Shown here piece by piece: positions 20,432 to 29,050 of a stretch of 32,547 nucleotides of DNA. The position numbers were made by a program, and so were the translations under genes. The notes under the pieces were generated by a model. It did not search any database and had not been told where the DNA came from. It saw only the letters and a list, made by a program, of their open reading frames with translations. The DNA lies in the IMG/VR virus record IMGVR_UViG_3300006990_000099, positions 1-32,547 of that record; one strand, given 5' to 3'. The DNA is from a virus. Each line of letters opens with the position of its first letter. Position 1 is the stretch's first letter.

Positions 20432-20558
20432 TTATGAAAAGCACAATCGCCACAAATATAAGACTCACCCTGACGTATAGGCCCAGCGCTTACAGAGAGG
20501 CATCTCTAAAGCAAAGCTGACTACCCTACTACAGAAGGCCTCTTTCAAGTGGGTATAG
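20427..20558 (+). pseudogene. Possible interrupted small ORF in the capsid leader
   Basis: Between promoter and capsid gene one frame reads MLYEKHNRHKYKTHPDV, an amber codon (20478), then AQRLQRGISKAKLTTLLQKA and SFKWV before a second amber. Both halves look protein-like and basic. Either it is a decayed gene, a readthrough product, or chance. No SD is visible and the ATG is inside the hairpin arm. The rest of the 230-bp gap carries weak inverted repeats (AGAGGC/GCCTCT). Confidence 0.3.
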
Positions 20559-20596
20559 TGTTACTATCAACGCCATATCATTGAAAGGAAACCATT

Positions 20597-21664
20597 ATGG
20601 CTATTACATCCGCATCAGGTGGATTTAACGGAAACTTCTCTCCGATTATCTACTCAAAACAGGCACAGATTGCTCTACGGCGTTCTGCTGTCACTAACGC
20701 AATTACCAACAACTCATATTTTGGTGAGATTGCAAACCAAGGCGATACTGTTCGCATCCAAAAAGAGCCAGACGTAACCGTCAACGCTCTGCAACGTCAT
20801 ACAAACATCTCTGTTGAGAAGCTTGATGATTCTGACTTTTCATTGACCATCGACAAAGCAAACTACTTTGCCTTCAAGATGGATGACATTGAAGAGCAAT
20901 TCGCCAATGTAGACTTTGTTCGTTTAGCATCTGATCGTGCAGCTTATAAAATGGCTGACTCAATGGATACAGACGTACTGTCATACATGTCAGGTTTCAC
21001 CTCTGCAGGTGCGCTGATTACATCTACTTCTGGTGATGCACAGCACCCAACAGCTAACCAGCTTGACGGTGAATTTTTGAAAGTGAATCACTTGGACGCT
21101 ACTGACTTTGGCTCATTAGGTTCTGCTGACGCAGCTTCAACAGCCTACGCAACTGGTGATTCAATTCCATTGGCCCCACGTTTGCCCGGTGCAACTGCCT
21201 TGTCATCCGCAACTGTCTCACCTTTGACTGTTATTGCGCGTATGGCTCGTCAGATGGACACAGCTAACGTTGAGTCACGAGGAAGATGGCTGGTTGTTGA
21301 CCCCGTGTTCGTAGAGATGCTCAAAGACGAAGACAGTCGTATGTTGAACGCCGATTTCGGTGGCGCTGGCTTGCAAAACGGTCTTGTGTTGAACAACTTG
21401 CACGGCTTCCGTGTATATGTTTCAAACGCATTACCTGCTAAGGGTACTGGCGCTGGCACTTCTGGTGCTTTGGCTCAAGATGCCAACTTTGGTGTTATCT
21501 TGGGTGGTCAGGATGATGCTGTTGCTTCTGCAGAGCAGATCAACAACGTGGAAAACTATCGTGATCCAGATTCATTCGCTGACATCGTGCGCGGTATGCA
21601 CCTTTACGGTCGCAAAATTCTTCGCCCACAAGCGTTGGTCACTGCAGCATACAACGCTGCTTAA
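20597..21664 (+). CDS. Major capsid protein (probable HK97 fold)
   Basis: A 355-residue protein after promoter, scaffold and a strong SD (AAAGGAAA). Features include an N-arm SASGGFNGNFSPIIYSKQAQ, a conserved TIDKANYFAFKMDDIEEQFA block as in marine podovirus coat proteins, a Ala/Gly/Ser-rich insertion (about 145-215) and a C-terminal FADIVRGMHLYGRKILRPQA that closes the fold. Codons are biased to C-ending forms (AAC, TTC, ATC), stronger than in neighbours, as expected for a highly expressed gene. Builds the icosahedral shell on the scaffold. No separate maturation protease is visible. Confidence 0.9.
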   Translation: MAITSASGGFNGNFSPIIYSKQAQIALRRSAVTNAITNNSYFGEIANQGDTVRIQKEPDVTVNALQRHTNISVEKLDDSDFSLTIDKANYFAFKMDDIEEQFANVDFVRLASDRAAYKMADSMDTDVLSYMSGFTSAGALITSTSGDAQHPTANQLDGEFLKVNHLDATDFGSLGSADAASTAYATGDSIPLAPRLPGATALSSATVSPLTVIARMARQMDTANVESRGRWLVVDPVFVEMLKDEDSRMLNADFGGAGLQNGLVLNNLHGFRVYVSNALPAKGTGAGTSGALAQDANFGVILGGQDDAVASAEQINNVENYRDPDSFADIVRGMHLYGRKILRPQALVTAAYNAA

Positions 21665-21678
21665 TTGATGTTATACTT

Positions 21679-21710
21679 AGGGGCTGGCTACATGCTGGCC
21701 CCTTTGTGCT
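21679..21710 (+). terminator. Terminator after the capsid gene
   Basis: AGGGGCTGGC, loop TACAT, GCTGGCCCCT forms a 10-bp GC-rich stem with two central G-U pairs, followed by a short TTTGTGCTT. The weak U-tract suggests partial termination, which would lower fibre gene expression relative to capsid. Confidence 0.65.
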
Positions 21711-21730
21711 TATTATAAGGGATACCCTCA

Positions 21731-22168
21731 ATGGCTATTACTACAGCAATGTGCAACTCGTTCAAGCAAGAGCTACTTGGCGGTGTTCACGATCTTGATA
21801 CTCACACACTAAAATTGGCTCTAATTAAATCTTCACCATCAGGTACGTATGGTGCAGCTACTACTAACTACTCAAATGTTACTGGTAACTCAGATGAAGC
21901 ATCAGGAACAAACTACTCTGCAGGTGGTCAATCACTGGATGGAGCATCAATTACTTTAGCAGGTACTACTGCTATTGTTGACTTTACTGACGAAGTGTTT
22001 TCAAATGTTACTGTTTCTGCAGATGGTTGTATAATCTACAATTCTTCACAGTCTAACAAAGCAATAGCAGTTATTGACTTTGGCGGTACAGTAAGTGCAA
22101 CAGCAGGTGACTTGACTATTCAGTTTCCTGCAGCAGGTGCGTCTACAGCAGTAATTCGTATTGCATAA
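21731..22168 (+). CDS. Virion decoration or structural protein (145 aa)
   Basis: MAITTAMCNSFKQELLGGVH then DTHTLKLALIKSSPSGTYGA; the rest is beta-rich Ser/Thr/Gly sequence with DGCIIYNSSQSNKAIAVIDF and a C-terminus of AVIRIA. This type of protein is common next to capsid and tail-fibre genes of marine phages and is annotated as structural. Its place straight after the capsid gene suits a head decoration or head-tail protein. SD AAGGG is close to the capsid terminator. Confidence 0.7.
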   Translation: MAITTAMCNSFKQELLGGVHDLDTHTLKLALIKSSPSGTYGAATTNYSNVTGNSDEASGTNYSAGGQSLDGASITLAGTTAIVDFTDEVFSNVTVSADGCIIYNSSQSNKAIAVIDFGGTVSATAGDLTIQFPAAGASTAVIRIA

Positions 22169-22191
22169 AATACTTTTAAGGGTGCCTACCT

Positions 22192-25100
22192 ATGACAATT
22201 AAGTTTGCAGATCGTGTAAAAGTAAGTACATCCAGTACAGGAACAGGAACTATAAGTCTTGGGTCTGCAGTAGATGGTTTTCAAACTTTTGCTCAAGGGG
22301 GTATCCTTAATGGTAATTCAGTAAGATACACAATTACTAACGGCGATAGCTGGGAGGTAGGCACTGGAGTTTACGCCTCTAGCGGTAACTCAATGACAAG
22401 ATCTTATGAGTCTAGCTCTACAGGATCTTTACTTAACTTGTCTGGTACATCAGAAGTATTTATTACTGTAGCCTCTGCAGATATCAATAATTTAGCTGAT
22501 ACTGTACCTAAATCTACGGGCGGGCAGTTTGATGCTAATGTAGACTTTGCTGCAGGTATTGATGTTACAGGTAATATTACTGTTACTGGTACTGTAGATG
22601 GAAGAGACGTAGCTACAGACGGTACTAAGCTAGATGGGGTAGAGGCTTCTGCTACAGCAGATCAAACTGCTGCTGAAATAAGAGCTTTGGTAGAGTCTGC
22701 GACAGACAGCAATGTTTTCACTGATGCAGACCACTCTAAGTTAAACGCCATAGAAGCATCTGCTACTGCAGACCAGACAGGCGCAGAAATAAAAACTTTA
22801 TATCAAGCAGAAGCTAATGCTTACACAGATGCTAAAGACACTAAACTGTCAGGTATTGAAACAGGTGCCACAGCAGATCAGACTGCTGCTGAGATACGCA
22901 CTCTTGTAGAGTCTGCGACAGACAGTAATGTTTTCACTGACGCTGATCATAGTAAGCTTAACGCTATTGAAGCAGGAGCAACTGGTGATCAAACAAATGC
23001 TGAGATCAGGGCGGCGGTAGAAGCCGCTACTGACAGTAATGTGTTTACAGATGCAGACCATTCTAAGCTTGATGCAATAGAAGCAAGCGCAGATGTAACT
23101 GATACTACTAACGTAACTGCCGCTGGTGCCTTAATGGATAGCGAGGTTACTAACCTAGCACAAGTTAAAGCATTTGATAGCTCCGACTATGCTACAGCCG
23201 CACAGGGTACTACTGCTGATGCCGCACTGCCTAAATCTGGCGGGGCTATGACAGGTGCTATTACTACTAATAGTACTTTTGATGGCCGTGATGTAGCGGC
23301 TGATGGTACAAAGTTGGACGGTATAGCTGCGGGTGCCAATGTTGGCATTGGTAGTTTGGCTGCCGATAGTTCCCCACAGTTGGGTGGTGTTCTTGATGTA
23401 AACGGACAAGCGATTGATTTCGGGGATGATGAACATCTACGGTTGGGAAACAACAACGAACATAGAATTTATCACAAGGGAAATGGCAGCACTTTAAGAA
23501 TTGAAGCGACAAGTGCAGGTAAATCGATTGAAGTAAGAGGTGTGCCTAGCTCCAACTCATTCTTTAGCGTTTTAGATGCTAACGGAACGAACATAATTAA
23601 AGCAACGATGAACGGTTCTAGTAGTGGGGTTACTCTGCACCACGGCGGTGGAACAAAACTTGCCACATCATCATCGGGCATAACCGTAACAGGAACCCTA
23701 GCTGCAACAGCCGTAACGGGTGATGGCAGTGGGCTTACTAACCTTCCTGCCCAGTCCGATAATACCAAGATGCCATTGGCTGGTGGCACGTTTACTGGTG
23801 ATGTTACCCTTGAAGGGGCTTCTTATGATGTAACTTGGGATAGCTCAGACAATGCACTTGAATTTGGCTCTTTAGCAAAAGCGAAGTTTAACAGTAATCT
23901 TGAAATATTTGGAGCCACTCATTCTGAAATTCACAATACTTCGTCGGGCAATCAACTTATTATTAGGCAGAATGCGCCTGATCAAGACATCAACTTAATG
24001 GCAGACGCTGGCAATGGGACGTTCCAAACTGTATATGTCAAACTAGACGGTTCAGAGGGTGAAGTTTTACTTTATCATTACGGGACTGAAAAACTTGCGA
24101 CAAAAAGCACAGGTATAGATGTTTCTGGTAATATCGCTGTTTCAGGCACCGTGGATGGTCGTGATATTGCTTCTGATGGTACAAAGCTAGACGGTATAGC
24201 TGCGGGTGCTAATGTTGGTATTCCAACAACAGGCGGGACGTTTACGGGCGGTGTAACCCTTTTCACTGGTACGGTCACTGATAGATTCGTTTTAAATGAC
24301 AACGTCCCCTTGCGTATCGGAACGGGTCACGACTTTACCATAATGCATAATGGAACCAACACCATTATTACTGGCGATGCCATTTTCGAAGATACCATTA
24401 AAATTAAACAGGGTGGAGTGTTAGCGTTTACCACTTCTTCTAATGTAAACAGATCAATTATTCAGTTTGATGGAACCCGAACCACATGGACAAACATAAG
24501 TAATTATCCAATTAGAATTGACGGTAGTTTTGAGGTTGTCAGTGGTTCTTCAAGCATTGCTTCGTTTGAAACCACTGGTGTAGATTTATATTACTCCAAC
24601 AGTAAGAAATTTGAGACAACAAGCACAGGTGTAGACATCACGGGTACTTTGACCAGCGATGGGCTGACTGTGGATGCTACTACATCAACGGCTGTACAAG
24701 CAAATGCTGATGCTGGTTATTCATTGTTCAATGGTTCTACCAATAGTTCTGGCGCAAGAATAAACATCTCAGGAGCAAGCGCATCTAGCGGTATTGCAAT
24801 CAACGGATACAACGCAGCGCAGAATGGTTATACACCTCTGAACTATTTGGCGGCAGATCACCGCTTTAAAATTGGTTCTAGCGAAAAGATGCGACTCGAT
24901 GCGAGCGGTAACTTGCTAGTGGGCAAAACGACAACTGCATTTGGAACTGACGGAACGCATATAAACAGTAGTGGTTATTTAGAAGTAACAAATACTAGCG
25001 GTGAGCTTTTGTATTTGAACCGCCTGTCAAACGATGGTGATTTGATTAGGCTTTACAAAGATTCGGCACAAGTGGGAAGTATTTCAAGTGTTAGTTCACG

Positions 25101-25572
25101 CCTAAAAGTGTCTTCAAATGATGCCCAAGGTTACTTCTTTTTGAACAATGGCACAGCAGATGCATCAAATAAACTATGGTTGAATGGTTCACTGCTTGCG
25201 TGGGATAATAGTGCATACGACATAGGTGGCTCTACGACAAAGTTTAAAGACCTCTACCTGTCAGGCACAGCAAACGCAGCCAACTTCAACAGCACCTCAG
25301 ACGCTACCTTAAAGACCAACGTAGAAACACTCAGCGGCTCACTGGATGCAGTGATGTCCATGCGGGGTGTGTCATTCGATTGGGTGGAAAGCGGAGCCGC
25401 TGAAATAGGTGTAATCGCTCAAGAAGTAGAAGAAGTTGTGCCAGATGTAGTAAACACTAATGGTGAAGGCATTAAGTCAGTAAAGTACGGCAACCTTGTA
25501 GGTGTGTTAATTGAGGCCATTAAAGAACAGCAAACGCAAATAGATGAGCTAAAATCAAAGATAGGAAAATAA
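22192..25572 (+). CDS. Tail fibre with C-terminal S74 intramolecular chaperone/peptidase (1126 aa)
   Basis: The N-terminal ~100 residues (MTIKFADRVKVSTSSTGTGT) form the virion-attachment domain seen in marine phage fibres. Residues ~144-300 hold four units of a DQT-AEIR-LVESATDSNVFTD-type repeat, a triple-helix-like shaft; GRD(V/I)A-DGTKLDG elements appear at ~137, 365 and later. The last ~93 residues are a peptidase S74 domain (STSDATLKTNVE with candidate Ser near 1034-1036 and K1041; EIGVIAQEVEEVVPDVV; SVKYGNLVGVLIEAIKEQQ) that trimerises the fibre and is then self-cleaved. The central ~600 residues, the likely receptor-binding part, have a higher-GC, different codon style. Confidence 0.88.
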   Translation: MTIKFADRVKVSTSSTGTGTISLGSAVDGFQTFAQGGILNGNSVRYTITNGDSWEVGTGVYASSGNSMTRSYESSSTGSLLNLSGTSEVFITVASADINNLADTVPKSTGGQFDANVDFAAGIDVTGNITVTGTVDGRDVATDGTKLDGVEASATADQTAAEIRALVESATDSNVFTDADHSKLNAIEASATADQTGAEIKTLYQAEANAYTDAKDTKLSGIETGATADQTAAEIRTLVESATDSNVFTDADHSKLNAIEAGATGDQTNAEIRAAVEAATDSNVFTDADHSKLDAIEASADVTDTTNVTAAGALMDSEVTNLAQVKAFDSSDYATAAQGTTADAALPKSGGAMTGAITTNSTFDGRDVAADGTKLDGIAAGANVGIGSLAADSSPQLGGVLDVNGQAIDFGDDEHLRLGNNNEHRIYHKGNGSTLRIEATSAGKSIEVRGVPSSNSFFSVLDANGTNIIKATMNGSSSGVTLHHGGGTKLATSSSGITVTGTLAATAVTGDGSGLTNLPAQSDNTKMPLAGGTFTGDVTLEGASYDVTWDSSDNALEFGSLAKAKFNSNLEIFGATHSEIHNTSSGNQLIIRQNAPDQDINLMADAGNGTFQTVYVKLDGSEGEVLLYHYGTEKLATKSTGIDVSGNIAVSGTVDGRDIASDGTKLDGIAAGANVGIPTTGGTFTGGVTLFTGTVTDRFVLNDNVPLRIGTGHDFTIMHNGTNTIITGDAIFEDTIKIKQGGVLAFTTSSNVNRSIIQFDGTRTTWTNISNYPIRIDGSFEVVSGSSSIASFETTGVDLYYSNSKKFETTSTGVDITGTLTSDGLTVDATTSTAVQANADAGYSLFNGSTNSSGARINISGASASSGIAINGYNAAQNGYTPLNYLAADHRFKIGSSEKMRLDASGNLLVGKTTTAFGTDGTHINSSGYLEVTNTSGELLYLNRLSNDGDLIRLYKDSAQVGSISSVSSRLKVSSNDAQGYFFLNNGTADASNKLWLNGSLLAWDNSAYDIGGSTTKFKDLYLSGTANAANFNSTSDATLKTNVETLSGSLDAVMSMRGVSFDWVESGAAEIGVIAQEVEEVVPDVVNTNGEGIKSVKYGNLVGVLIEAIKEQQTQIDELKSKIGK
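22600..23095 (+). repeat. Coding repeats in the fibre shaft
   Basis: About four units of ~40 codons encode A-T-DQT-AEI followed by ESATDSNVFTDADHSKL-AI. Copies differ mainly at synonymous sites, suggesting old duplication with protein-level selection. Confidence 0.7.
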
Positions 25573-25574
25573 GT

Positions 25575-25877
25575 ATGTCTATAGAATACACTTGGAGTAT
25601 ACCCACAGTAGAACGTAATTTAGCAGACGGTGGTGTGACAATGGCACACTGGCGTTGTAATGCAGTAGATGGTGAGTATAGTGCATCATTGTATGGTACA
25701 TGTGGCTTGAAGTATGATGCAGGTGCAGATAACTTCATTGCTTATGAGAGCTTAACTGAGGCAAATGTAATTGCTTGGGTAAAAGCTATTGTAGAATCAT
25801 CTAATATAGAAGCTTCACTAGCAGCAAATATTGAAGAAGATAAAACGCCTACTACTGGTGCCGGGATACCTTGGTAA
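25575..25877 (+). CDS. Conserved fibre-associated small phage protein (100 aa)
   Basis: MSIEYTWSIPTVERNLADGG then VTMAHWRCNAVDGEYSASLY. The pattern T-W-x-I-x-x-x-E-R, G-V-x-x-A-H-W-R, Y-G-T-C-G and C-terminal P-x-x-G-x-P-W is found in many cyanophage and other marine phage proteins next to tail fibres. It begins two bases after the fibre stop. Role unknown; a fibre assembly factor or fibre component is plausible. Confidence 0.65.
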   Translation: MSIEYTWSIPTVERNLADGGVTMAHWRCNAVDGEYSASLYGTCGLKYDAGADNFIAYESLTEANVIAWVKAIVESSNIEASLAANIEEDKTPTTGAGIPW

Positions 25878-25907
25878 TAAAGTAGCTAATAGTGAAAGGA
25901 CACGACG

Positions 25908-26537
25908 ATGGCTATAAAAATAAGCGGCACAACAGTCGTAAATGACAGTAGGCAACTACAGAATATTGCCAGCTTAGACAGCACAACAGCGGCTACGATT
26001 GGGGCGGCTGCAGCCGGTGGAGCTACACTTTCTTCATCAGGTACTTTCAATGCAGGCAGCGTAGAAATAACTATACCAAATGCTGATTTTGTTAAGGTTG
26101 TGTTTTATGATGTCTCAACAAGTAATAGCTATAACAATAACAGATGTTACATACGGATTAAGCCTGTAAATGGCGGTTATGATACAGCAGGTTGGCCTAA
26201 CTCTAACTATGACACTGCGGGATTTTCGAGAGGCTACAGTAGCTCCAGCAACCTAACAGACAACCAACCTATTTGGGTTTGTACGGGTTACTGTGATTAC
26301 TTTGACGGCTTTATAGAGATTAGAAACCCCAAAAGTACGACAGAAAAGAAATTTGGGCACTTTGAATTTTTCCACCGCTTTGAAAGTCAAAACCAAAATT
26401 ATCAACTTTCTTATAATAACGAGTCGCATGGCACTCATAGGTGGAGGCAAACCGCTGCAATAGATAAGATTAAATTAGAATATTACGTCGGAGGCAGTAA
26501 CTATAATGGTCGTTACGAAGTTTGGACGATAACGTAG
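25908..26537 (+). CDS. Short tail fibre / receptor-binding protein (209 aa)
   Basis: N-terminus MAIKISGTTVVNDSRQLQNI and SLDSTTAATIGAAAAGG is a typical anchor shared by phage tail fibres. The C-terminal ~165 residues are Tyr/Asn/Gly-rich beta sequence with FDGFIEIRNPKSTTEKKFGH and KIKLEYYVGG, a jelly-roll-like receptor-binding head. Good SD (GAAAGGA). It is likely a secondary host-recognition fibre; no chaperone domain is fused. Confidence 0.65.
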   Translation: MAIKISGTTVVNDSRQLQNIASLDSTTAATIGAAAAGGATLSSSGTFNAGSVEITIPNADFVKVVFYDVSTSNSYNNNRCYIRIKPVNGGYDTAGWPNSNYDTAGFSRGYSSSSNLTDNQPIWVCTGYCDYFDGFIEIRNPKSTTEKKFGHFEFFHRFESQNQNYQLSYNNESHGTHRWRQTAAIDKIKLEYYVGGSNYNGRYEVWTIT

Positions 26538-26549
26538 GAAATAATAATT

Positions 26550-26837
26550 ATGGCAACTTTATTTAAAAATGTTGACGGTGTTCAGGTAGAATTAACCGCA
26601 GAAGAGATTTCTGAACAAAAGCAACAACACGATTATTACGATCAGCATATTGCTCCTACTGTGGGTAGAGAGAAGCGAAATTCTTTATTAGAGGCAACAG
26701 ATTGGTGGGCAGTAGGGGATCTTATAATGACCGAAGAACAGCGTTCTTATCGTCAAGCTCTGCGAGACATTACCGCCCATGATAAATGGCCTCTATTGAT
26801 GCCAGAAGATTGGCCGACTAAGCCAGACGAGGGATAA
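26550..26837 (+). CDS. Phage tail assembly chaperone-like protein (95 aa)
   Basis: C-terminal REKRNSLLEATDWWAVGDLI then EEQRSYRQALRDITAHDKWP and WPTKPDE matches the RN.LL..TDW...........YRQALRDI.....WP..P signature of phage tail assembly chaperones found beside fibre genes. The N-terminal part is acidic and Gln-rich. Such proteins help fold or attach the preceding fibre. It starts 12 bases after that gene's stop. Confidence 0.7.
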   Translation: MATLFKNVDGVQVELTAEEISEQKQQHDYYDQHIAPTVGREKRNSLLEATDWWAVGDLIMTEEQRSYRQALRDITAHDKWPLLMPEDWPTKPDEG

Positions 26838-26840
26838 TAA

Positions 26841-28031
26841 ATGTTAGGCTTTTTACCACTAGCAACTACTACTTTAGCATCCTCTCAGGCAGGCGTTTCT
26901 GCAGAGGTAGCTATCACTGGTGTAGTTGCTACTGGTGCAGTTTCTAATGTTATAGAAAAAACTACAGCGGGTGTTTCTGGTGCGTCTGCTACAGGTTTTG
27001 TAAATGCCCTTTCTGTAAACATCTCTGAATTATTAAGCTCTGTTTCTGCTACTACATCTATAGGCTCTATTGAATTAATTTCTGGTAAACTTATATCAGG
27101 TGTTTCTGCAACAGGTATAGTAGTAGCTGTAGGTTTTAATGCTAAAGGCAATCATGTATTGTCTTCTGTAAGCGCAACAGGCTCTATTGAGTCAGTTTCT
27201 GTTGATGGCTTTGAAGTTGATGTATCTGAGAGTTTAGAATCTGTTTCTGCTGCAGGTGCAATAGGTGCCCTAAAAGTTAATACGTCTGAATCACTAGCTA
27301 GTGTATCTGCAACAGGTACAGTAGTATCCGTAGGTTTTGATGCTAAAGGTAATCATACAGTAGGGTCTGTAAGTGCTACAGGTTTTATCAATGATTTTGA
27401 AGTTGGTATAACTGAAAGTTTACAGTCTGTTTCTGCTACGGGTGCAGTTGTAGCTGTAGGGTTTGATGCTAAAGGCAACCAGACATTAGCATCTGTAAAT
27501 GCTACAGGGTTTATTCAACCCGTAAGTATTAATAGTTTTGAAGTTGATGTATCTGAGAGTTTACAATCTGTTTCTGCTACAGTCTCACTTGGTACTGTAC
27601 AGGCTGTAATTAATGTAGGTAAGCTATTAAATAGCGTAGCATCAACAGGTAGTGTAGCAAATGTTATAACGCATGTTGGTGCAGGTGTTTCTGGTGTACT
27701 AGCTACAGGTTCAGTCGAACCCCTTAGCTTTGATATATTTGAAGTTGATGTATCTGAAAAGCTACTGTCTGTTTCAGCTACTGGTGTAGTAACTTCTGTA
27801 AAACCTAATTTAAACGTATTACTTAATAGTGTAGCTGCTAATACAAACATAGCTGGTGTTTTAGCAACAGGTATTGCACTACAGTTTGATGTAAATGCCT
27901 TTGATAAAGATAGAGTTATCTATATACTAGCAGTACCAAAAGAAAACGTAGTATATATTAAACCAGATAATAGAACAATTATGATTAATGAAATAAGTAA
28001 TATTAATCAAACAATAAGAGTTGCAGCCTAA
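26841..28031 (+). CDS. SVSATG-repeat structural protein, putative beta-solenoid fibre (396 aa)
   Basis: Roughly 17 imperfect repeats of 20-25 residues built on (S/G)V(S/N/A)ATG(x)(V/I) with linkers such as VGFDAKGNxT and FEVDVSESL fill residues ~15-345. The period and small-polar/hydrophobic alternation suggest a beta-helix or stacked-strand fibre. The last ~45 residues (VIYILAVPKENVVYIKPDNR) form a compact beta domain seen at the ends of some marine phage structural proteins. Few charged residues and no Cys. Probably an extracellular tail appendage; function inferred from composition and location. Confidence 0.6.
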   Translation: MLGFLPLATTTLASSQAGVSAEVAITGVVATGAVSNVIEKTTAGVSGASATGFVNALSVNISELLSSVSATTSIGSIELISGKLISGVSATGIVVAVGFNAKGNHVLSSVSATGSIESVSVDGFEVDVSESLESVSAAGAIGALKVNTSESLASVSATGTVVSVGFDAKGNHTVGSVSATGFINDFEVGITESLQSVSATGAVVAVGFDAKGNQTLASVNATGFIQPVSINSFEVDVSESLQSVSATVSLGTVQAVINVGKLLNSVASTGSVANVITHVGAGVSGVLATGSVEPLSFDIFEVDVSEKLLSVSATGVVTSVKPNLNVLLNSVAANTNIAGVLATGIALQFDVNAFDKDRVIYILAVPKENVVYIKPDNRTIMINEISNINQTIRVAA

Positions 28032-28041
28032 AGGATAACAA

Positions 28042-28359
28042 ATGTCATATAAGTGGCCTGATAAAGATAAAGATGAATTGCTTGACTACAGCATTGATTG
28101 GTCACGCTTTCTAGGTACAGATACTATTTCTGCAGTTTCGTGGTTTATAGATGCTGCAGATGGTACTAAAACACAGGTTAGTGATAATGACGTTGTTGAT
28201 GGATTACAGTTTATTCAAGGTACATATACTAATACTGTCTCTACAATTAGGTTAGGTTTAGGTACAAATAATAAACGCTATAAAATTACGTGCAAAATAA
28301 CTACAGTGGGTTCCTTAGTATATGAACGCTCTGTCCTGTTGCGCGTGAGGGAGAAGTAA
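28042..28359 (+). CDS. Fibre-tail adaptor-like protein (105 aa)
   Basis: KWPDKDKDELLDYSIDWSRF then GTDTISAVSWFIDAADGTKT and LGTNNKRYKITCKITTVGSL match the pattern K-(D/P)-D-x-x-L-D-Y-x-I-D-W-S..L..D.I....W...Y.(I/L)T..ITT.G of phage fibre-tail adaptor proteins. It is an immunoglobulin-like beta domain linking fibres to the tail hub. Sits between the repeat fibre and the head-tail adaptor. Confidence 0.65.
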   Translation: MSYKWPDKDKDELLDYSIDWSRFLGTDTISAVSWFIDAADGTKTQVSDNDVVDGLQFIQGTYTNTVSTIRLGLGTNNKRYKITCKITTVGSLVYERSVLLRVREK

Positions 28360-28360
28360 G

Positions 28361-29050
28361 ATGGCATACGATTATCTTGGGTTAGTTAATGATGTGAATC
28401 GTAGGCTTAATGAAGTAGAATTAACATCTTCTAATTTTGCTGCTACTACAGGTTTTTACAGTTTTGCTAAAGATGCAGTAAACTCTTCTATTCGGCACAT
28501 CCAGCAAGAAGAGTATGAGTGGCCTTGGAATCACGTAGAGCAGGAAGAGGTACTACTTGCTGGTGAGGTTCGCTACAGTTTTCCTTATGATGCTAAGACT
28601 ATCAATATGAATAGCTTTCGTATCAAAAGAAATGCAGATTTAAGCGTAGATACCGTTAAACTTAAAGTACTTAGCTATGAAGAATATCTTGACAAGTATG
28701 CTGATTATGAGTATAACTCTAACACTAGCGTAAGATCTGTACCCTCTTTTATTATAAGAGCGCCTAGCAGGGAGTTACTGGTAGTACCAGCCCCAGACAA
28801 GGCGTATGAATTAGTTTATGAATATTACACAACTGGTTTTGATTTAGAGCTACACTCAGATGTTCCTAATCTCCCCGAAATGTACAAATATGTAATCGTT
28901 GATGGTGCTATGTACTATGTCTATCAGTTTAGAGGTGACATGCAAGCAGCACAATTAGCTATGCAGAAGTTTGAGCAGGGAATTAAACAATTACGTAGCA
29001 TACACATAAATCGTACTGAATATGTACGTGATCGAAGAGTATCCTTCTAA
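28361..29050 (+). CDS. Head-tail adaptor, P22 gp4 / T7 gp11-like (229 aa)
   Basis: MAYDYLGLVNDVNRRLNEVE, SFAKDAVNSSIRHIQQEEYE and WPWN at the start form the helical domain seen in podovirus adaptors; the central beta part and YVIVDGAMYYVYQFRGDMQA AQLAM helix close it. A ring of this protein binds below the portal and receives the nozzle. It overlaps the nozzle start by one base (TAATG), supporting joint assembly. Confidence 0.75.
   Translation: MAYDYLGLVNDVNRRLNEVELTSSNFAATTGFYSFAKDAVNSSIRHIQQEEYEWPWNHVEQEEVLLAGEVRYSFPYDAKTINMNSFRIKRNADLSVDTVKLKVLSYEEYLDKYADYEYNSNTSVRSVPSFIIRAPSRELLVVPAPDKAYELVYEYYTTGFDLELHSDVPNLPEMYKYVIVDGAMYYVYQFRGDMQAAQLAMQKFEQGIKQLRSIHINRTEYVRDRRVSF

Noticed and set aside
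20478-20480. Genome-wide amber (TAG) recoding
   Set aside because: Several clear genes such as the scaffold and small terminase end in TAG, so TAG is a normal stop here.
26885-27151. Antisense open frame in the SVSATG-repeat gene
   Set aside because: A mirror of repeated codons, without SD or promoter.
28689-28717. TTGACA-N17-TATAAC promoter inside the adaptor gene
   Set aside because: Lies within a well-conserved coding stretch (LDKYADYEYNS), spacer differs from the 16 bp of the intergenic sites, and no unit begins after it.
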